64,000 bases of DNA from Bin87 sp965262485 (GCA_965262485.1 OZ253540.1:3162001-3226000); one strand, 5' to 3'. Shown: positions 1 through 8,456, numbered from the stretch's first letter. Translations and numbers: made by a program. Notes: generated from the sequence alone by a model not told the origin.

Positions 1-1
1 C

Positions 2-436
2 TTCATTCGCCAATCGTTTCCGTTGCAGGAAATAGTTTTCAGGACGCTGTTGCTGCGGGATGAACCCGTGATGACCCTGGGCGGAATCCATAAGGAGCTG
101 ACCGAACGCTGGTCATCGCCGATCCGACCCATAACGGTGACGTTGGGCGGGTTGGCGCGCATCCTGGATAGCGATGCGTTTTACGGATTTTTGGCTCTGC
201 CCGGCGATGCAGATGACATGGGTGAGGCAGGCGTTGCCATGCTGAACGCCGGGCAACCTGGCGCCCTTTCTCTGGCCGAGGTGGTTGCCGCCATTGCCGA
301 GAACCTGGACGATGATGACGAGGACGTGGAAGAGGACGACGATGACCTCTTTGAAGACTCGGATAACGTCGAAGAGGAAGATGACGAATTTGATGATCCA
401 TTCGAGGAAGAGATTGCCGAAGAGGATGAAGAGTAG
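2..436 (+). CDS. C-terminal part of an acidic-tailed protein (5' end outside window)
   Basis: The frame is open from the first codons of the window, so the gene probably begins upstream; the TTG at 23 is only the first possible start inside it. The visible part has a compact hydrophobic/charged section (about 85 residues) followed by a tail of some 50 residues that is almost entirely Asp and Glu. A winged-helix-like domain plus an acidic tail recalls the RNA polymerase delta subunit (RpoE/HARE-HTH proteins), but no diagnostic motif is seen and this is only a guess. The stop TAG is followed by a repeat element. Confidence 0.55.
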   Translation, partial: FIRQSFPLQEIVFRTLLLRDEPVMTLGGIHKELTERWSSPIRPITVTLGGLARILDSDAFYGFLALPGDADDMGEAGVAMLNAGQPGALSLAEVVAAIAENLDDDDEDVEEDDDDLFEDSDNVEEEDDEFDDPFEEEIAEEDEE

Positions 437-484
437 AGGATGCCGAGCCATCCGGGTATCATGGGGATAATGCCGGTGTGGAAG

Positions 485-606
485 CAGGGCCTTTTCAAAG
501 TCCTCCGACGTCCGCTCATGGTGAGCTTGTCGAACCATCGGCGACCGTCCTTCGACAGGCTCAGGACAAGCGGGTGGTTAATTTCCACAACTTTGAAAAG
601 GCCCTG
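485..606. repeat. CAGGG-ended MITE-like element with REPIN-like core
   Basis: Perfect 17-bp terminal inverted repeats (CAGGGCCTTTTCAAAGT at 485-501, complement at 590-606). The flanks form a 9-bp direct repeat with one mismatch (476-484 and 607-615), as expected of a target-site duplication. The core holds two inverted copies of the common CCGCTCATGGTGAGC / GACAGGCTCAGGA dispersed repeat. A partial copy of the right end lies at about 6495-6546. Confidence 0.65.
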
Positions 607-751
607 GTGTCGAAGGGAAGTCCGTTATCGTTAACCTGAATATTCTGTATGCCTGGTGTCGGATTCAGCAAAAGAGGCGTCGGATAGCAACAATGTCTGT
701 CGCCGAACCGCCAGACCCAACGGAATCTGTCCCGCGGCGACGGTTAAATCG

Positions 752-780
752 TTGACGGGCAATTAACCCGCCGCTAGAAT
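752..780 (+). promoter_or_regulatory. sigma70-type promoter of the infC operon
   Basis: TTGACG at 752-757 and TAGAAT at 775-780 are separated by exactly 17 bp, close to the consensus. Transcription would start near 787, giving an infC leader of about 70 nt. The rest of 607-859 shows no coding potential. Confidence 0.7.
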
Positions 781-859
781 AGGTCAATCCAGTACGGTTG
801 CCGAATCACTAACATCAGGTGCGGCGACCAGAGCACAAATACTACACGGAGGTGTCGTT

Positions 860-1420
860 ATCGCCAGACAATACAGGGTCAACGAGCAAATTCGCGTTCC
901 ACAGGTTAGAGTGATCGGGGAGGATGGCGAACAGCTTGGAGTAATGACCATGCCCGATGCTTTGGCCCGGGCACGGAACAGCGAACTTGACCTGGTGGAG
1001 GTGGCGCCTAACGCAGACCCGCCGGTGGCCCGGTTGCTGGATTATGGCAAGTTGCGGTATCTGACATCCAAGAAAGAACGTGAGACACGCAAGTCGCAGA
1101 AGAGCAATGAGCTGAAGGAAGTTCGGTTCAGGCCAAACATTGGCGTACACGACTTTGAAGCAAAGCTGCGCAAAGTTCGCCAATTTATCGGAAATGGTGA
1201 TAAGGTTAAACTCACAGTGCGTTTCCGAGGTCGTGAGGCCGTGCATCAGAATCTTGGCCTTTCGCTCTTGAAACGGGTTGCCGACGATTTGAAGGACGAC
1301 GTTCGCCTGGAACATGCTCCCTCCATGGAGGGCCGCGCAATGTTCATGGTGCTCATTCCCAGCGCAACCCGCGTCGAACGCAACGACGCGAATGCCGCTA
1401 CCGCAGTAAATACGGAATAA
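860..1420 (+). CDS. infC: Translation initiation factor IF-3
   Basis: IF-3 binds the 30S subunit, keeps it apart from 50S and proofreads start-codon and initiator-tRNA pairing. The 186-residue product has the usual length and the N-terminal RVNEQIRVP...EDGEQLGVM block, the central linker and the C-terminal RFRGRE segment. No ATG/GTG/TTG codon precedes the conserved N-terminus. The first plausible start is ATC at 860, 7 nt after a strong GGAGG (848-852). Rare AUU/AUC/AUA starts in infC are known to allow autoregulation by IF-3 itself. A GTG at 911 is the first ordinary start but would delete the conserved N-terminus. First gene of the infC-rpmI-rplT operon. Confidence 0.95.
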   Translation: MARQYRVNEQIRVPQVRVIGEDGEQLGVMTMPDALARARNSELDLVEVAPNADPPVARLLDYGKLRYLTSKKERETRKSQKSNELKEVRFRPNIGVHDFEAKLRKVRQFIGNGDKVKLTVRFRGREAVHQNLGLSLLKRVADDLKDDVRLEHAPSMEGRAMFMVLIPSATRVERNDANAATAVNTE

Positions 1421-1427
1421 CGAGAAC

Positions 1428-1628
1428 ATGCCTAAACTAAAGACCCATAAAGGCGCAAAAGCCCGAATCCACGTAACCGGATCGGGCAAATTGATGCGCC
1501 GCAAGCGTATGAGCAGCCACCTGCGCCGCAAGAAGCCCAAGAAGGTGACCCGCAAATTCGCGCAGAAGGTGCCCTTCGCTCACGCGGACGTCAAGCGGCT
1601 GAGCCGCCTGGTGCCATACGACCTTTAA
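1428..1628 (+). CDS. rpmI: 50S ribosomal protein bL35
   Basis: A 66-residue, very basic protein with the bL35 signature (PKLKTHKGAKAR at the start, then a Lys/Arg-rich core). It is a component of the large ribosomal subunit. ATG start 7 nt after the infC stop; length is normal for the family. Position between infC and rplT is the classical order. Confidence 0.96.
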   Translation: MPKLKTHKGAKARIHVTGSGKLMRRKRMSSHLRRKKPKKVTRKFAQKVPFAHADVKRLSRLVPYDL

Positions 1629-1647
1629 TACCGGAGAATAGTAAACC

Positions 1648-1998
1648 GTGCCCAGAGTAAAACGAGGCGTTACCAAGCGCGCCCGCCACAAGAAAATTCT
1701 CAAGGCCGCCAAGGGTTACCAGGCCTCGTCGGGTCGTAACTACAAATGGGCCAAAGAAGCGGTGATGCACGCGTGGAGCCACGCGTACCGCCACCGCCGC
1801 CAGCGCAAGGGAGAGTTCCGACGCTTGTGGATTATCCGCATCGGCGCCGCCTGCCGTCAGCATGACACTACCTACAGCCAGTTCATGCACGGGCTGATCA
1901 CGGCCGGGGTGGAGATCGACCGCAAGATGCTGGCCGATATGGCGGTCCGCGATCCGGACGCCTTTAAGCGGTTGATTGACATTGCCGGCGAGAGCTAA
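1648..1998 (+). CDS. rplT: 50S ribosomal protein bL20
   Basis: A 116-residue basic protein starting PRVKRGV and containing the ARHKKILKAAKGY and RRLWIIRI blocks typical of bL20, needed for early 50S assembly. It uses a GTG start with a GGAG motif about 12 nt upstream. In many bacteria bL20 represses its own operon by binding the leader mRNA; I did not identify such a binding site here. Confidence 0.96.
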   Translation: MPRVKRGVTKRARHKKILKAAKGYQASSGRNYKWAKEAVMHAWSHAYRHRRQRKGEFRRLWIIRIGAACRQHDTTYSQFMHGLITAGVEIDRKMLADMAVRDPDAFKRLIDIAGES

Positions 1999-2000
1999 CA

Positions 2001-2339
2001 ATGACGGACATCCCAACGCTAATCACCATTCTGGGAGTTGGCGTAGCGCTTATAGCGTTGATGGCGACCTATCTATACCGGATGGAGAAGCGGTTCGACG
2101 ACCGCATTGATCGACTGGATGGCCGGATTGACCAGTTGGGCGCGGAACTGCGGGCCGAAATCCGGGATGTACGGACGGAATTGCGGGCCGAAATTCGGGA
2201 TGTTCAGTCGGAATTACGGGCCGAAATTCGGGAAGTGCGGGCCGAAATTCAGAATGTACGGTCTGATATTGCGGGAGTGAACGCCCGGATTGACCGGCTG
2301 ATTGAGGAAATCCGCCGAACCCCGGTAGGTACAGAATAA
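2001..2339 (+). CDS. Small membrane-anchored coiled-coil protein
   Basis: A 112-residue protein with one N-terminal transmembrane helix (about residues 5-25) followed by a long charged coiled coil built from repeated Arg-Ala-Glu-Ile-Arg-type heptads (about 35-105). Its ATG is 2 nt after the rplT stop, so it is probably cotranscribed with the ribosomal operon. No enzymatic motif. A protein of the same architecture but different sequence lies at 41347-41670. Function unknown. Confidence 0.7.
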   Translation: MTDIPTLITILGVGVALIALMATYLYRMEKRFDDRIDRLDGRIDQLGAELRAEIRDVRTELRAEIRDVQSELRAEIREVRAEIQNVRSDIAGVNARIDRLIEEIRRTPVGTE

Positions 2340-2357
2340 ACGGCGCTGGCACACACC

Positions 2358-2505
2358 CCACCTGTCATTGCGAGGAGCGCAGCGACGTGGCAATCTCATT
2401 GAGGTTGAGCACACGCCGGGGAACCACCATTGCTACGGCGACGAGATTGCCACCCCCGTATCAAGTACGGGGTCGCAATGACAGATTTAAGTGGGTACGC
2501 GTAAG
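2358..2505. repeat. Dispersed CATTGCGA repeat, copy in inverted orientation to 3319-3529
   Basis: Two inverted modules of the TCATTGCGA...GGCAATCTC family, ending at the right with the GTGGGTACGCGTAAG terminus seen in other copies. No matching left terminus is visible. Together with 3319-3529 it brackets the lipoprotein gene as large inverted repeats. Confidence 0.75.
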
Positions 2506-2564
2506 TTCTGGGCGGCGGCATGGTGGGAAGAGCGGCAGGCGGCTAAGGCAAAATTGCGTCGCTA

Positions 2565-3323
2565 CTACTGATCAGGGAACTCCCAGGTAATAAGCGCCGG
2601 GTCAGCCTCATCGCAGGCGTACAGCAACAAATCGCGGCGCAGGTGATTTTGGCCGCCAGCGGGTTCTCCTGCTCCAGCCGCCACGCCGATGCACAGGTCC
2701 CAGTTGATGCTGGTGTCGGTCTCTACTCTTAAGGCCAGCCGATCCTGGTCATGGTCAAGGACCGGGGCGAAATCCTGGTTGGGCTGCCCACCGCATGTAC
2801 CAAGCGCTAGCGATGCGCCGGGCTGCGGTTCTTCGGCGGTTATGCAGAGCATTGAGTCTTTCAGCTCGATGCTATGAATTGCTGCGGTTGGCAGGGCAAA
2901 CAGCTGATCGTCCGATCCCGGCTTGCACGTATGCGCCTGCAGGGGAGCATCAAGCCGGAGGTTATCCCCGAATCCCGGCACGTCGATGCAGTAGCCCCGT
3001 GGGTTGTCCAAATTGTCCGCCAAGCGGATCAGTCGCCACCCGCCGGGGATGTGAGCGGTTGGGGATGGCCCGGCAGCATAGGTGGGCAGCGCAGTAGCAG
3101 CGGACGGTGGGGTAACCGACGCCCCGACGTCGTAGGTGGGCTGCGGCGCATATGTGGGCTCCGCGGCGTAAGTTGGTTCGAGAGAATGGGTCGGCGCAAC
3201 GTCGTAGGTGGGCAAATCGGTGGCGGCGGGCATCGGCGGGGAGCCCGGGGTAACTTCAACGGAGCAGGCCAGCGATGCCGCCGTCAGCACTACAGCAGCG
3301 AGTATCGCCCTCACGACACTCAC
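2565..3323 (-). CDS. Lipoprotein with ricin-B-like beta-trefoil domain
   Basis: The N-terminus is a lipoprotein signal (hydrophobic stretch then SLAC), so Cys lipidation and surface anchoring are expected. About 60 residues of Pro/Thr/Tyr-rich linker follow, with repeated PTY motifs. The C-terminal 150 residues have spaced CIDV/LCI/C...DQ.F patterns resembling ricin-type carbohydrate-binding beta-trefoils. The start is uncertain: GTG at 3323 lies in the terminus of the adjacent repeat element and GTG at 3314 just outside it. Binding of glycans is inferred, not shown. Confidence 0.65.
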   Translation of the reverse strand: MSVVRAILAAVVLTAASLACSVEVTPGSPPMPAATDLPTYDVAPTHSLEPTYAAEPTYAPQPTYDVGASVTPPSAATALPTYAAGPSPTAHIPGGWRLIRLADNLDNPRGYCIDVPGFGDNLRLDAPLQAHTCKPGSDDQLFALPTAAIHSIELKDSMLCITAEEPQPGASLALGTCGGQPNQDFAPVLDHDQDRLALRVETDTSINWDLCIGVAAGAGEPAGGQNHLRRDLLLYACDEADPALITWEFPDQ

Positions 3324-3529
3324 GCGTACCCACTTTAATCTGTCATTGCGACCCCGTACTTGATACGGGGGTGGCAATCTCGTCGCCGTAGCAATGATGG
3401 TTCCCCGGCGTGTGCTCAACCTCAATGAGATTGCCACGTCGCTGCGCTCCTCGCAATGACAGGTGGGGGGTGGGCGCCCTTCGCAATGACAGTCGGCTGG
3501 TTTGGTTTGACAAAGTGGGTACGCGGGAG
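3319..3529. mobile_element. MITE with GCGTACCCACTTTG termini
   Basis: The left end reads CTCACGCGTACCCACTTT and the right end is its near-complement (AAAGTGGGTACGCG). Inside are two inverted CATTGCGA/GGCAATCTC modules and a short GCAATGACAG copy. Full copies of the same design lie at 6551-6757 and 10550-10792. No target duplication is obvious here. 3530-3655 contains another GACAGGCTCAGGATGAGCGGG repeat and no gene. Confidence 0.7.
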
Positions 3530-3655
3530 CCTTACGCAGGGCTTGCTCCATTGAGGGCGCGGGCGGTTCGGCGGGCTTGCCATGATCCTTCGACAGGCTC
3601 AGGATGAGCGGGGGTTGGCAGGGGCTGGCGGGGGTTGCCGGGGGTTGGCCGGGAA

Positions 3656-4987
3656 TCAGGGGTGGAATCGTTGCAGCAGTTGGTGTAGCGCCTGTGCGCC
3701 GAACTCCAGCGCCAACACCGGGACTCGTTCGTTGGCCGCGTGGATGGTTTTCAGGAAGTCGAAATCGGCGGGCAGGTTCATGGGCATCCACCCGTAGGTC
3801 TGTATGCCCAGGCGGGCGAAGTGGCGCCCATCGGTGCCGGCCGGCATGAGCATGGGAACCGATACGCCGTCTGGATCCTGCTCCTCGACAATCCTGGCCA
3901 GCGTATCGAACAGGCCCATGTTCAGCGCCCAGGGTTTGGGTTCGAAACGCAGCGCCTCGAATTCGATGGTGGGGCCGGCGATGTCCTGCAACTCGCCCAC
4001 CAGGTCTTCGGCGCCGTAGCCAGGAAGCATCCGGCAATCGAGGTTTACCGTTACCTCACTGGGGATGACGTTGGTTTTTTCGCCGCCGGCGATGACGGTT
4101 GCGTTGGAGGTGTGTCGGAAGAGCGGTTCCATTTCCTGCCCGATGGTACCCATGCGGCGCAGAATTCGCCCGGTGAACATGGGGTTGAGCAATAGGCGCA
4201 GGAAAGCGCTGTCTGGAAGCGGCAACCGACTGCTCATCGCCTCGATCATCATCCGGGTTACCGGGTGGATGTGATACGGCAGGGGCGACGCGTCGAGCTT
4301 GACGAGAAATTTGGCCATGCGAGTGGGCGCGGTGTCGTGGTGGACCAGAGAGCCGTGGCCGCCGGGGCCCCGGGCCACGGCCTGCACGCGGCAGCCCTGT
4401 TTTTCGGCCACCTGCACCATGTAAAACTTGCGGCCGCGGTAGGATTTGCTGAAACCGCCAAACTCGCCGATGCCGTAATTCACACCCTCAAACAGCTGCG
4501 GGTGGTTGTCGACCAGCCAGCCGGCGCCGGTGAAACCGCCGGCCTCCTCATCGGTAACCAGAGCCAGAATAACGTCGCCGGGCAGGTCGGCGCCTTCCAG
4601 ATGGGCGCGCATGAAGGCGTCCATCATCATGGCGACGCCGCCCTTCATATCCAAGGCGCCGCGTCCCCAAACGTAGTTGTCCTGCAAGCGGCCTTCGAAG
4701 GGTGGCACGTCCCACGGTTGCGCGGCGGTTGGCACCACGTCGATGTGGCCGTACAGCAGCAGGGGCGGAGCATCGCCGCGGCCGGGCAGTCTGCTGATAA
4801 CGTTGGGGCGGTCGTAATCATCGCCCATGAGCTGGGATTCTATACCGACGGACCTGAGGACTTCCTGGCTGTACTGGGCGCAGGCGCGTTCGTTGCCCGG
4901 CGGGTTGGTGGTGTCGTGCCGGATCAGCGCCTGCAACAGTTCAGCGACGTGCGGCCTGGAATCGGCGCCGTTTGGCGCGGTCGTCAT
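3656..4987 (-). CDS. M20-family metallopeptidase / deacylase
   Basis: A 443-residue protein of the ArgE/DapE/ACY1/CPG2 family, which hydrolyses amide bonds of N-acyl amino acids or peptides with two metal ions. Visible motifs: YGHIDVVP (metal ligand and catalytic Asp), WGRGALDMKGG (bridging Asp), and TDEEAGG (general base Glu and ligand). The middle insertion is the lid/dimerisation domain. It is the last gene of a three-gene operon after the PAC2 and PaREP1-like genes, 24 bp behind the former. The exact substrate cannot be read from sequence. Confidence 0.9.
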   Translation of the reverse strand: MTTAPNGADSRPHVAELLQALIRHDTTNPPGNERACAQYSQEVLRSVGIESQLMGDDYDRPNVISRLPGRGDAPPLLLYGHIDVVPTAAQPWDVPPFEGRLQDNYVWGRGALDMKGGVAMMMDAFMRAHLEGADLPGDVILALVTDEEAGGFTGAGWLVDNHPQLFEGVNYGIGEFGGFSKSYRGRKFYMVQVAEKQGCRVQAVARGPGGHGSLVHHDTAPTRMAKFLVKLDASPLPYHIHPVTRMMIEAMSSRLPLPDSAFLRLLLNPMFTGRILRRMGTIGQEMEPLFRHTSNATVIAGGEKTNVIPSEVTVNLDCRMLPGYGAEDLVGELQDIAGPTIEFEALRFEPKPWALNMGLFDTLARIVEEQDPDGVSVPMLMPAGTDGRHFARLGIQTYGWMPMNLPADFDFLKTIHAANERVPVLALEFGAQALHQLLQRFHP

Positions 4988-5011
4988 TCACCGACCGGAA
5001 GCCAGGGCTGC

Positions 5012-5929
5012 TTACTGGCGAGCATCATCGCCGTCATCGTCCAGGTCGGTGCCTTCCAGATCGACGTTCAATCCCTGCAAAAATTCCTCGATGCTGGACG
5101 GAAGGGCGGCGCTGGGCGTTTCAGCGCCTCCGGCGGCGCCATACTCGGAGTCGTAGAGATCCTCGATGCGGGTCAGCACGTCGCCCTCGGGGATCTGTCC
5201 GTCGCGGGAGGTCAATTCATCGTATTGCTTTTGACCCCGTTCTTGCTGGGCGATGTGTTCGGGCAAGTCGTACAGGCGGCAGAGCAACTGCATCAGGCGA
5301 GCCGCGCCCTGGTGGTCGTCGTCCAACGTCAGGTATTGGGGCAAGTGTACGACGTAGCCCCGAGTCTCCAGCCCCATGTTGGTAGCGGCCTCGGTGACGG
5401 TGTAGGTGATGGTGCTTGGTCCCTCGTAACTGCTGGGACGGGCCACGGCAATTTCGTAGTCACGCTCAACATTTTCTCCGGTGCCCAATCCCGATACCAC
5501 CAGCGGCCGGGTGTGAGGAACCATGTCGTACATGCCGCCCACCAGAGAGTATTGCTTGACGCCGAAATACTTGATGATTTCCACCAGCGCGTCGGAGTAA
5601 TCCTCACCATACAGATGGGGTTCAAGCAGATGGGCCGTGAGCAGGTGTGGTCCGTTCTCGGGGTTGGCGTAACGGATGATGGTGTTGGGAATGGTTACTT
5701 CGCGGTGGCCGTTGACCAGATAGCTGCGGGGGCGGTAACGGGTGAAATCGTAGAAGTGGCCGGGGCGGTGCAGACGACCCAGCTCATGGCTGCGCAGGTG
5801 CCGTTCGATGCGCCCCAACGCCAGACTGCCCACGTTACCCACGTCTATCCAGGGCCGCAGGACGGCCAACAGGTGGGGGTCGCGAAGCTCGGGCAGCGGT
5901 TCTGCGATGTCAAATTCGCCGATACGCAT
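5012..5929 (-). CDS. PAC2-family (proteasome-assembly-chaperone-like) protein
   Basis: A 305-residue protein resembling the PAC2 family found in Actinobacteria, Archaea and Chloroflexota. Supporting blocks are PWIDVGNVGSLAL near the N-terminus, a YDFTRYRP segment, GLGTGENV, and a long C-terminal helical part with an acidic tail. Bacterial members have no settled function. It is cotranscribed with the M20 peptidase (24 bp downstream) and the PaREP1-like gene (36 bp upstream). Confidence 0.8.
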   Translation of the reverse strand: MRIGEFDIAEPLPELRDPHLLAVLRPWIDVGNVGSLALGRIERHLRSHELGRLHRPGHFYDFTRYRPRSYLVNGHREVTIPNTIIRYANPENGPHLLTAHLLEPHLYGEDYSDALVEIIKYFGVKQYSLVGGMYDMVPHTRPLVVSGLGTGENVERDYEIAVARPSSYEGPSTITYTVTEAATNMGLETRGYVVHLPQYLTLDDDHQGAARLMQLLCRLYDLPEHIAQQERGQKQYDELTSRDGQIPEGDVLTRIEDLYDSEYGAAGGAETPSAALPSSIEEFLQGLNVDLEGTDLDDDGDDARQ

Positions 5930-5965
5930 AGGGCTCCCTCACGCTAACACCCGCGCCGGGCAGCG

Positions 5966-6442
5966 TCAAGGCGCCGGTTCCGGTGGATTGGCTGAAAACA
6001 GCCGCATCATCAGGTCAATGACATCGGCTACGCGGTTCGCATTCCTGATTACGGCGGTGTCTGACAGGTCGTCTTCGTAAAAGTGCTGGTGCATAGAGCG
6101 CGCCGTTGACAGTCCATTGTCCAGCGTGTCTCTGGTTGCAGCATCAGCCAGGTCGGCCAGTTCGTTGGCCACTCCGATGATGGCCGCATGGTGTGATATC
6201 CCCAGACGGCGCTCTGCGCCGATGATTTTTATGGTTTGGGCATAAGCGCCCCATGACTTTTCTGCGACCTGTAGATAATCGCCAGCAGCAATGCTGGCCA
6301 GTACGTGCTCGCGGTAGTGGGCCAGACATCGCCGGTAGGTGTCCGTTCTCGCTGCAGATTCCGGCTCAGTCAAGCCCGAGCTGCGGTTACCGGTTCCCCG
6401 GCGGATCGCATCGGCTATTTGCTGGTTGGTGAAAGCGGTCAT
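5966..6442 (-). CDS. PaREP1/HEPN-like helical protein
   Basis: A 158-residue all-helical protein with the pattern of PaREP1-family proteins: a helix with the AAGDYLQVAEKSWGA block (about residues 52-66), a histidine pair near ISHH, and a C-terminal helix with HQHFYED. It starts the operon with the PAC2 and M20 genes. A paralogue of the same layout lies at 20792-21202, also inside a housekeeping operon. HEPN-like folds are often RNA-binding or toxin/antitoxin parts, but no catalytic RxxxxH motif is obvious. Confidence 0.6.
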   Translation of the reverse strand: MTAFTNQQIADAIRRGTGNRSSGLTEPESAARTDTYRRCLAHYREHVLASIAAGDYLQVAEKSWGAYAQTIKIIGAERRLGISHHAAIIGVANELADLADAATRDTLDNGLSTARSMHQHFYEDDLSDTAVIRNANRVADVIDLMMRLFSANPPEPAP

Positions 6443-6457
6443 GGTAGTGGCTTCTTC

Positions 6458-6500
6458 CCTAGCACTCGCCCATCTGGGTTAGGCGGCCTTCCCGCCAGGC
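6458..6500. repeat. Duplicated 3' end of the amidohydrolase gene
   Basis: 43 bp that repeat 7277-7319 in the same orientation with one mismatch, including the complement of the amidohydrolase stop codon and its last codons. The two copies bracket the membrane-protein gene at 6811-7254 and a MITE. It runs directly into a partial copy of the CAGGG-ended element (about 6495-6546). Confidence 0.8.
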
Positions 6501-6550
6501 TCAGGACGAGCGGGTGGTTAATTTCCCCAACTTTGAAAAGGCCCTGACCG

Positions 6551-6757
6551 CTCACGCGTACCCACTTTGTCATTGCGAGCGTAGCGTGGCAATCTCGTCG
6601 CCGTAGCAACGGCGGTTCGTTGGCGGGTGTTCAGCCTCATCGAGATTGCCAGGTGCCTCGACAATCTTGGGATGATCCTTCGACGGGCTCGGGATGAGCG
6701 GGCGCTCCTCGCAATGACAGCAGGCCAGTTTGGTTTGACAAAGTGGGTACGCATGAG
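6551..6757. mobile_element. MITE with GCGTACCCACTTTG termini
   Basis: Terminal inverted repeats of about 22 bp (CTCACGCGTACCCACTTTGT at the left; complement with one mismatch at the right). The interior combines CATTGCGA/GGCAATCTC modules with a GACGGGCTCGGGATGAGCGGG repeat. No clear target duplication. Confidence 0.75.
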
Positions 6758-6810
6758 GCGCCAGCCGGCGTCCAGTGTTTTTTGACCAGAACCAGCTGCA
6801 ATGTCCCGGA

Positions 6811-7254
6811 TCACCGGCTCGAACCACTGACGCCATCACTGAAATCCGGTGGTGGTTCGTCAAAAGATTCACCGCGGCCCTCGGCCTCCAGGCGCCGCCG
6901 GTTCCAGTCCTTCCAGGCAGCATCACTTTCGTTCCGCCCCTCTTTCCGGCCTTCTTCAATTTTCTCCCGGCGGTAAATTTCTGCGAAAACCATAAAAACT
7001 CCTTCTACCAGAATCGGGCTGTATACTAGCCAGAAAACCGTTGCTGGCAAGGTTTGGGCGATGATTGCCGTTGGCAGTTCGCGCCATGGCAAGCTTGGGG
7101 TGACGGTGACCGCTGCGTAGGTGTTAAATGCCAAGTGCAACGTAACCGCGATGCTGAATGTCCAGAAGTGCGGGCGGATGCGGCGCAGCGGAACGCTGAG
7201 AATTGAAACCCATTGCCCCTGCTCCACAATAGTCTTGCGAGACGTTGTTCCCAT
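6811..7254 (-). CDS. Small membrane protein with EGR-repeat tail
   Basis: A 147-residue protein with two predicted membrane helices (about residues 27-50 and 65-90) and a charged C-terminal tail containing REKIEEGRKEGRNE. The ATG at 7254 is preferred to upstream codons inside the flanking repeat. It sits immediately downstream of the amidohydrolase gene, whose 3' end is duplicated on the other side of it. A protein of the same type is at 36137-36538, in the same kind of context. Function unknown. Confidence 0.6.
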   Translation of the reverse strand: MGTTSRKTIVEQGQWVSILSVPLRRIRPHFWTFSIAVTLHLAFNTYAAVTVTPSLPWRELPTAIIAQTLPATVFWLVYSPILVEGVFMVFAEIYRREKIEEGRKEGRNESDAAWKDWNRRRLEAEGRGESFDEPPPDFSDGVSGSSR

Positions 7255-7277
7255 GATTACTGTTTCGTGTCTGCGGC

Positions 7278-8456
7278 CTAGCACTCACCCATCTGGGTTA
7301 GGCGGCCTTCCCGCCAGGCGACGGAGCCTGCCTTGACGGTGGCAAAGGTATCGAGACGCAGGGCTCCATCCACGTTGTGCCCGGCCATATCGTGCCAGAC
7401 GAACCGCCCCTGACGCTGCTCCCACACCGCGGCGTCCCCCTCCATGCCCACGGCCAGCGAACCGATGCTGTCCTGGAGACCCAACACCTGCGCGGGACGG
7501 CTGGCGCTGGCGGCGATGGCGTCGGATAGCGTCATTCCCATGGCGTGGAATTTGCTCACCAGGTCGTTCATCAGGTAAACGGTGCGGCCGGGCGGTGCGA
7601 TGTGAACGTCGGTGCTGATGGTGTCGGGCATCACTCCCTGATCCATGGCCGCCCGGACCACCGCGACGTCGCAGTGGACGCCGGCGTGAGCCACGTCCAT
7701 GATTACGCCCCGCTGCACTGCGTCGCGAACTTCCGGGCGCACCTTGCCGGCGTTGTCCAGCATACTTTCCGGGTTTCCGTTGAAGGCGTGGGTGGAGATG
7801 TCTCCGGGGCCAAGATGTTCCAGCACGTCGGGCAGCGGAATGGGCGTTCCGCTGACGTGAACCATGAGGCGGACGCCGGCTTCAGATGCCGCTTCCCTGG
7901 CTTTGGCCATGGCTTCGTGGGCATTCCAGCGGGCCACGGCATCGTAGTGCATCCGCACCTTGACGCCGAACACGAAACCGGGATTGTCGCGGATGGCCTG
8001 CACCGTTCGGCCCACGTCGATGATACGCATATCGTGGAGACCGCCGCCCAGAGCGCCGTTGGCCGCCAGCCCCACGCCCCCGATATGCAGAAACGCAATG
8101 AGGCGGGTGCGGTGGGCGGGGAACACGTAGTCGCGCATGGCGCCGTAGTTGAGGAAACCGGCGCTGCCAGCATCGACGCCGGTGGTGGCGCCGCTGCTGA
8201 GGCAGGTTTGGTCGGCGTGGACGGCGCTGCCGCTGCCGCCGTGGTAGAAATGGCCATGCAGGTCGATGAGGCCCGGCGTGATGAGTTTGCCCGCAACGTC
8301 GATGCTCTGTGTTCCCTGGTCGGGCGAAATGCTGTCGGCGACGGCGGCAACCTTGCCGTCTTTGAACGCCACGTCGCGCCGCTCATTGTTGATGCCCTGG
8401 GCCGGGTCCAGCAGGTTGCCGCCGGTCAACACCAGGTCGTAAGCTGCGGTAGTCAT
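7278..8456 (-). CDS. Dihydroorotase-like amidohydrolase/deacetylase
   Basis: A 392-residue amidohydrolase-superfamily protein. GLIDLHGHFY provides the first two metal-binding His. A FGVKVRMHYDA region may supply the bridging Lys, and MVHVSGTP and MDVAHAG supply later metal or substrate residues. It resembles the amidohydrolase/deacetylase group close to dihydroorotase. The ATG at 8456 is preceded by GGAGG at a good distance; the open frame upstream of it runs into a MITE and is not coding. A hydantoinase or N-acyl-amino-acid substrate is possible. Confidence 0.85.
   Translation of the reverse strand: MTTAAYDLVLTGGNLLDPAQGINNERRDVAFKDGKVAAVADSISPDQGTQSIDVAGKLITPGLIDLHGHFYHGGSGSAVHADQTCLSSGATTGVDAGSAGFLNYGAMRDYVFPAHRTRLIAFLHIGGVGLAANGALGGGLHDMRIIDVGRTVQAIRDNPGFVFGVKVRMHYDAVARWNAHEAMAKAREAASEAGVRLMVHVSGTPIPLPDVLEHLGPGDISTHAFNGNPESMLDNAGKVRPEVRDAVQRGVIMDVAHAGVHCDVAVVRAAMDQGVMPDTISTDVHIAPPGRTVYLMNDLVSKFHAMGMTLSDAIAASASRPAQVLGLQDSIGSLAVGMEGDAAVWEQRQGRFVWHDMAGHNVDGALRLDTFATVKAGSVAWREGRLTQMGEC

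Noticed and set aside
2565..4037. Extended minus-strand frame running through the lipoprotein and the repeats
   Set aside because: The extension upstream of 3323 translates dispersed repeats and the antisense of nothing coherent.
4265..5947. Plus-strand frame of about 560 residues
   Set aside because: Antisense to the M20 peptidase and PAC2 genes, both with clear motifs.
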